This document shows positions 60,371 to 64,000 of a stretch of DNA of 64,000 nucleotides, piece by piece. Both the position numbers and the translations under genes were made by a program. The stretch is from UBA7672 sp965229115 (GTDB taxonomy: Bacteria > Pseudomonadota > Alphaproteobacteria > Caulobacterales > Hyphomonadaceae): the NCBI GenBank assembly GCA_965229115.1, contig CBDDIR010000002.1, forward strand, positions 70,348 through 134,347. Reading direction: 5' to 3'. Below the pieces are notes generated by a model, which did not search any database, was not told where the DNA came from, and worked only from the letters and a program-made list of their open reading frames with translations. Every line of letters begins with the position of its first letter. Position 1 is the stretch's first letter.

Positions 60371-61674
60371 GCCACGGCAGCTTCCGCAAAGCGAAGGGCA
60401 TCAAAATAGTTGAATTGATCGTAGTGCCGTTTTGCTTCCGCTGCTAAGGTCTTGCGATCCTCTGACGCCGTTGCGTCAAGTTTTGCCTGTAAGGCTTCGG
60501 TCTTCGTCTTCATCTCGCTCAGTTCCTTCCAGATCCGCTTTGCCTGGAAGACCTCGTCGAGATCGTAGGCTTTGTCGGCGATCGTGCCGGCGGCGATGAA
60601 TTTCTTGATCTGGTAGGAGTAGAGATTTTTGTAATAGAGCGGGAACGTCTCGTCCTCCCAGATGGAAGCCTGATCCTTCCACTGGAAGAACGGATCGATC
60701 TGCTCGAAGATAAACTTGATGGCGTCGGGGTCCATCTGCGCTCCGGTATTGGCGCTGATGAATGGCGCGTATTTCGAAAGGGCCTGCTTCTGCGACGCGC
60801 CGAACATAAAATCGAGCGTGCGGAAGGTTGCTCCGCACCAGCGGTAGATCGTGTCCTTGTTGTCGCGAAGATAATCGTCGGTGCACATCATCAGGTCGTA
60901 GTTCAGCAGGTCGTTGACCGCAGAACCAGTGCCGGTCGGCATGTATTTGATCATCTGGCGGGTGCTCATGATCGGCTTCCAGCCGGCCTGGAATTGCAGC
61001 TGATAAACCTGGACAGCACCGCCCGGAGCGGCGAAATCGATCTGGTTGCCGATCGCCAGCTGTACGGCGCGCGGATCTTCGACCGGAACGGTCTGGGTGT
61101 CCTTCATCGACATGCCGCCAAGCGACAGGGCAAAGTCGTTCCACTGATAGGTGCTCGGGCTTGCCGTGATTGCGAAGCGCTTGCCGCGCATTTGCTCGAT
61201 TGCGGCGGCGGCAGCCTTGTCCCACGGCATTCCTTCTGCAACGAATTCGTCCACAGTCTTGAAACCAGATGTCGGGCTCGCGAGGATGGTGTTGCCTTGG
61301 AAGTAGCTATACGTCAGGATCGGGCGGGCCTTGACCTCCTTGTCGAGGGCCTGCGAGACCATACCGAACCACATCGTCGTGATGTCGAGTTCGCCATTGT
61401 TGAGCTGCGGAAGGACCTGCGTTTCACGCAGGAGCTTAGGAGCACCGCCCTCCATGGTGATCCCGACGTCCTTCAGAAAGCCTGATTGTGACAGGAGCAT
61501 CGTCCAACCGTGGTTCGTCACGGCGAACCCACCCATTCTGATAGTTTTTTCCGGAATCTTGGGCGTAGTCGATGCCTGCGCCCAAACGCGCGTCGGCAGT
61601 GCCCCTGCCGCCGCTATGCCCAGGCCAGTCTTCAGAAGCGAACGGCGCGTCGGTGTGATTTTCAAGTTGGTCAT
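60367..61674 (-). CDS. ABC transporter substrate-binding protein (NrtA/SsuA/TauA-like)
   Basis: 435 residues from ATG 61674. The N-terminus TPTRRSLLKTGLGIAAAG with ALPTRVWAQ looks like a twin-arginine signal peptide. The mature part (IRMGGFAVTNHGWTMLLSQSG, NGELDITTMWFGM) fits NMT1/NrtA-like binding proteins. It is first in the importer operon and faces a promoter carrying the shared TGCATATAGAAT motif, so uptake is probably co-regulated with the degradative enzymes. The ligand is unknown. Confidence 0.88.
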   Translation of the reverse strand: MTNLKITPTRRSLLKTGLGIAAAGALPTRVWAQASTTPKIPEKTIRMGGFAVTNHGWTMLLSQSGFLKDVGITMEGGAPKLLRETQVLPQLNNGELDITTMWFGMVSQALDKEVKARPILTYSYFQGNTILASPTSGFKTVDEFVAEGMPWDKAAAAAIEQMRGKRFAITASPSTYQWNDFALSLGGMSMKDTQTVPVEDPRAVQLAIGNQIDFAAPGGAVQVYQLQFQAGWKPIMSTRQMIKYMPTGTGSAVNDLLNYDLMMCTDDYLRDNKDTIYRWCGATFRTLDFMFGASQKQALSKYAPFISANTGAQMDPDAIKFIFEQIDPFFQWKDQASIWEDETFPLYYKNLYSYQIKKFIAAGTIADKAYDLDEVFQAKRIWKELSEMKTKTEALQAKLDATASEDRKTLAAEAKRHYDQFNYFDALRFAEAAVA

Positions 61675-61728
61675 GTTTTCTCCAGTTCCCCTTTTGCGAC
61701 CAGCCATCCTTCTAAAAGAACAGCGTCT

Positions 61729-61740
61729 TGCATATAGAAT
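61729..61740. promoter_or_regulatory. Shared promoter motif TGCATATAGAAT, copy 2
   Basis: Identical to copy 1 at 55572-55583. It lies 55 bp upstream of the binding-protein start in the divergent gap shared with the epimerase-like gene. Confidence 0.5.
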
Positions 61741-61838
61741 TGTCTTCTGCCATAGGTTCTGTCAAGCGATTACATTCGCTGTTGCAGAAAAAATGATCAT
61801 TGTGATGAGATGCCTTACAATACGGCAGGAGAGAACAC

Positions 61839-62813
61839 GTGAACTTTCTCGTTACGGGCGCGACCGGCTTCATCGGCACGAATATCGTTGAACAGCTCCT
61901 GCGAAGTGGGCATCGGGTAGTCGCGTTCAGTAACCAACCTATGCCCCCTTTTGTTGTCAATCAGTTGGTGCGTCTGGATGGCGAACTCGTGAACGTCGAA
62001 GGCGATGTTCGCGACCAGGCGGCGGTCAGGACCGAATTACTGCGCCACAAGGTCAGCCATGTTCTCCACGGGGCGGTTGTCACATCAGACAGCCACCGCG
62101 AGCAGCATCACGGGAGCATGATCATCGACATCAACCTTGCCGGAACGGCAAGTGTCGTGACCGCGGCCGGCGAAGCTGGCGTCGAGAAATTCGTCTATCT
62201 GGGTTCCGCCGGCGTTTATTCCGAAGAGCTGCAACCGGATGGAATGATCTTGGCCGAAGACGTTCCGCATCAGGTCTCAACGCTTTATGGCATCAGCAAA
62301 TCTGCGGCGGAAGGAATTGTGGCTCGGATTGCGACACTTTGGAAGCTGCCTTATGCAATCGGTCGCATCGGCACCGCGTTCGGTCCATGGGAACATCAGA
62401 CAGGGTTTCGCGATACGATGAGCCCGATTTATCAGCTGACACGCATGGCTCACCGCGGCGAGCGGGCGATCATTCCCTTCGACAAGAACAAGAATTGGCA
62501 CTACAGCCGGGATGCGGCGGCGGCACTTATTAAATTGGCCTCGGAGGCTACATCTAAGAGCGTCTACAATCTTGGACCAGAGGAATGCTGGCCGTTATCT
62601 TCGTGGGCCAAGTTGCTGACGGGCAGATTTCCTGCCTTCGATGTTTCGATTGCCAAGCCCGGTAATGTGGAAGTCTATGGTGAGGTCGATGGCGGGCGGC
62701 TTTCAGGGCAGTTATTTGAGATGGAATTCGGTCCGACGGCAAAATTCGATCTTCGAGGTGCGTTCAATGATTATCTGACGTGGCTCGGAGAGCACGACAT
62801 CATTTTTCCCTAA
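61839..62813 (+). CDS. NAD(P)-dependent epimerase/dehydratase-family (extended SDR) protein
   Basis: 324 residues from GTG 61839 (GGAGAG site). NAD-binding VTGATGFIGTNIVEQLL, VYLGSAGVYSE and catalytic Tyr-Lys in YGISK define the extended SDR fold. The substrate is unknown; by position it may act on the compound imported by the divergent ABC system. A large hairpin follows its stop. Confidence 0.88.
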   Translation: MNFLVTGATGFIGTNIVEQLLRSGHRVVAFSNQPMPPFVVNQLVRLDGELVNVEGDVRDQAAVRTELLRHKVSHVLHGAVVTSDSHREQHHGSMIIDINLAGTASVVTAAGEAGVEKFVYLGSAGVYSEELQPDGMILAEDVPHQVSTLYGISKSAAEGIVARIATLWKLPYAIGRIGTAFGPWEHQTGFRDTMSPIYQLTRMAHRGERAIIPFDKNKNWHYSRDAAAALIKLASEATSKSVYNLGPEECWPLSSWAKLLTGRFPAFDVSIAKPGNVEVYGEVDGGRLSGQLFEMEFGPTAKFDLRGAFNDYLTWLGEHDIIFP

Positions 62814-62822
62814 TTTTTTCAG

Positions 62823-62837
62823 CCGAGACATCCTCGG
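62823..62837 (+). terminator. Small hairpin after the epimerase gene
   Basis: CCGAG and CTCGG arms around a 5-nt loop, 10 bp after the stop codon. No T-run follows; a weak terminator candidate. Confidence 0.3.
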
Positions 62838-62845
62838 TTGCCAGT

Positions 62846-62899
62846 GTGTTGGTTTCCACGCGGAACTGAGCTGGCTCAGTTCTGTGTGGAAACCAACAC
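62846..62899. repeat. 26-bp near-perfect palindrome
   Basis: Two 26-bp arms (starting GTGTTGGTTTCCAC) around a 2-nt centre pair completely except two G-T positions, which would be G.U in RNA. CCAGTG occurs as a direct repeat at its edges (62841-62846 and 62899-62904). It may be a terminator, a REP-like element or a relic of a small mobile element. Confidence 0.85.
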
Positions 62900-62918
62900 C
62901 AGTGAGACCGCATTTATT

Positions 62919-64000
62919 GTAAGCGCTCATTTCCCTGCACGTTGACGCGTGTCGTTTGACCGTCGTGGCTGTCAGGCGTTCGTCTGGGATCAGGCGGAGG
63001 CGGCTTTGGCGAAGTGGAATGGCAGCAGGTCGGAGATGTCGGCATCCGATGCGCGCTGCGGCAATTCGCTGAGGATGTGGCGCAAGTAAGCCAAGGGTTC
63101 GATGCCGCAGGCGCGGCAGGTCAGCATGATGCTGTAGACGACGGCACTGGCCTTAGCTCCGTCCGCAGTGTCGCTGAACAGCCAGGATTTTCTTCCAGTG
63201 GCAAAAATCCTGATATCACGTTCCAGCAGATTGTTGTCGATCGGCATCCTGCCGTCTTCTGTATAGCGGGTCAGGTATTCCCATTGGTTCAGGGTGTAGG
63301 ATACGGCGTCACCGATCTTGCTGTCGGGCAGGACCTTCGGCGCGATGTCATCGAGCCATGCCTTGAGAGCATTCAGGATAGGGACGCTGTGCTGCTGGCG
63401 GAAACGGCGAATGCATTCGGCTTGCGTTTCTCCAGCTTGCGCCTTTTCTCCTCTGGCTTGGCTTTCGATCCGGTAGAGCTGCTCGAAGAATTTCAGCGCC
63501 TGCTCCGGTGGTCCGCCGCCTTTCTTTCTTGTCTTCAGGGCATCGACGAAGCGACGCCTGGAATGGGCCATGCATCCCAAATGCGTTGCCCCTTCCAAGG
63601 TTCGCCAGGCGGTGTAGCCATCGTTCATTAGTATGCCGCGGTAGTCGCCGAGGAAGGCCTGCGGATAAATTTGGCCGCGGCCGGGTTGGTAGTCGAGAAG
63701 CACGATCGGTTCATTGCTGTCCTCGCCGCTCCGATACGCCCACATATAGGATGTGCTGGTGGCCTCCCTGTCCTTTTCCTTCAGGACCTGGACCGTCGTC
63801 TCGTCGCCGTGGATGATCGGTTGGGCCCGAAGCCGGAGCTTCAGTGCGTCATATATGCGGGAGAGATGCCTCTCGCTCGATCCGATCACCCAATGCCCGA
63901 GAGCGCCGCGGCTGATGGGAACGCCGGCGCGCTCGAAGGCCTGGGCCAGGCGGTAAAGCGGCGTGCCATCGACGTATTTGTGGACGAGCGCGAAGGCCAG
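62919..64000 (-). mobile_element. IS66-family insertion sequence (one end in window)
   Basis: The element tip begins with GTAAGCG at 62919, the usual terminal sequence of IS66 elements, followed by the tnpC gene read leftward. The other end lies beyond 64000. Confidence 0.8.
62990..64000 (-). CDS. tnpC: IS66-family transposase TnpC (partial, N-terminus beyond window)
   Basis: 336 residues are visible and the frame is open to the right edge. It contains AFERAGVPISRGALGHWV, PIIHGDETTVQVL with a catalytic Asp, GILMNDGYTAW with the second Asp and the late DGRMPIDNNLLERDIR with the Glu, as in the IS66 DDE domain. The C-terminal SWLFSDTADGAKASAVVYS and YLRHILSELP stretches are intact. Confidence 0.92.
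   Translation of the reverse strand: MAFALVHKYVDGTPLYRLAQAFERAGVPISRGALGHWVIGSSERHLSRIYDALKLRLRAQPIIHGDETTVQVLKEKDREATSTSYMWAYRSGEDSNEPIVLLDYQPGRGQIYPQAFLGDYRGILMNDGYTAWRTLEGATHLGCMAHSRRRFVDALKTRKKGGGPPEQALKFFEQLYRIESQARGEKAQAGETQAECIRRFRQQHSVPILNALKAWLDDIAPKVLPDSKIGDAVSYTLNQWEYLTRYTEDGRMPIDNNLLERDIRIFATGRKSWLFSDTADGAKASAVVYSIMLTCRACGIEPLAYLRHILSELPQRASDADISDLLPFHFAKAASA

Noticed and set aside
1..64000. CRISPR arrays and tRNA/rRNA genes
   Set aside because: No regularly spaced repeat array, tRNA cloverleaf or rRNA segment was seen on either strand.

Overview
This window looks like part of a plasmid from a rhizobial alphaproteobacterium (Rhizobiaceae such as Rhizobium, Agrobacterium or Shinella). 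The evidence is a complete repABC replication/partition operon, a divergently oriented LuxI-type traI leading a full Ti-type trb operon with tra-box dyads between them, and the plasmid-associated trio RHE_PE00001 / ScpB / DUF1403. The exact species cannot be told from sequence reading alone.

Layout. (1) 1-11169 is a defence/stress-like accessory block. A minus-strand operon encodes sce7726 (nuclease-like), sce7725 and a RES-domain protein cut by the window edge. A plus-strand overlapping operon encodes a PP2C phosphatase and two Ser/Thr kinases, the second ending in what looks like a cold-shock (OB-fold) domain. Convergent to it is a four-gene, 4-bp-overlapping operon of a bacterial ubiquitin-like pathway: poly-Ubl, E2-like, JAB/JAMM peptidase, E1/ThiF. 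An XRE repressor, an ImmA-type metallopeptidase and an ExoI-like DEDDh exonuclease are divergent from that operon. (2) 11214-17662 has RHE_PE00001 on one side and ScpB plus DUF1403 on the other, with the Tn5053/Tn7-like transposition genes tniA-tniB-tniQ between them. (3) 18341-22009 is repC-repB-repA (read right to left), with a counter-transcribed RNA in the repB-repC gap and a repeated parS-like element. (4) 22385-32719 is traI-trbBCDEJKLFGHI, a complete mating-pair-formation (type IV secretion) system. No relaxase, traG or traR/traM is present in this window.

(5) 32720-33846 contains relics: a deleted dnaE2 fragment abutting a broken IS110-family transposase. (6) 33847-46206 is a catabolic region. 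An iron/2-aminoethylphosphonate-type ABC importer (binding protein, fused permease, ATPase), an SDR and a glycerate 2-kinase lie on the minus strand. A Baeyer-Villiger monooxygenase, two alpha/beta hydrolases, another SDR, a LysR regulator and a NIPSNAP protein follow. The set suggests ketone-to-ester/lactone oxidation, hydrolysis and alcohol oxidation. (7) 46207-51400 is an insertion-sequence graveyard: an IS630 gene split by a group II intron, IS110 and IS256 fragments, a deleted Crp/Fnr gene, and one intact IS110-type transposase. (8) 51458-62813 is a cyclic-amide (hydantoin/ureide-like) degradation and uptake cluster: IclR regulator, PuuE-like deacetylase, M20 carbamoylase, RidA, isochorismatase-like amidase, hydantoinase, SDR, a NitT/TauT-type ABC importer with two permeases, and an NAD-dependent epimerase-like protein. 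Two divergent promoters in it share a 12-bp motif. (9) The window ends inside an IS66-family element next to a 26-bp near-perfect palindrome.

The least ordinary parts are the kinase/phosphatase operon with a kinase-cold-shock-like fusion, the neighbouring poly-Ubl operon whose E2-like protein has no cysteine in the usual catalytic position, the nuclease-like/RES operon beside them, and several RNA-scale structures (ctRNA, hairpin-sequestered ribosome site, group II intron precisely inside an IS630 codon).
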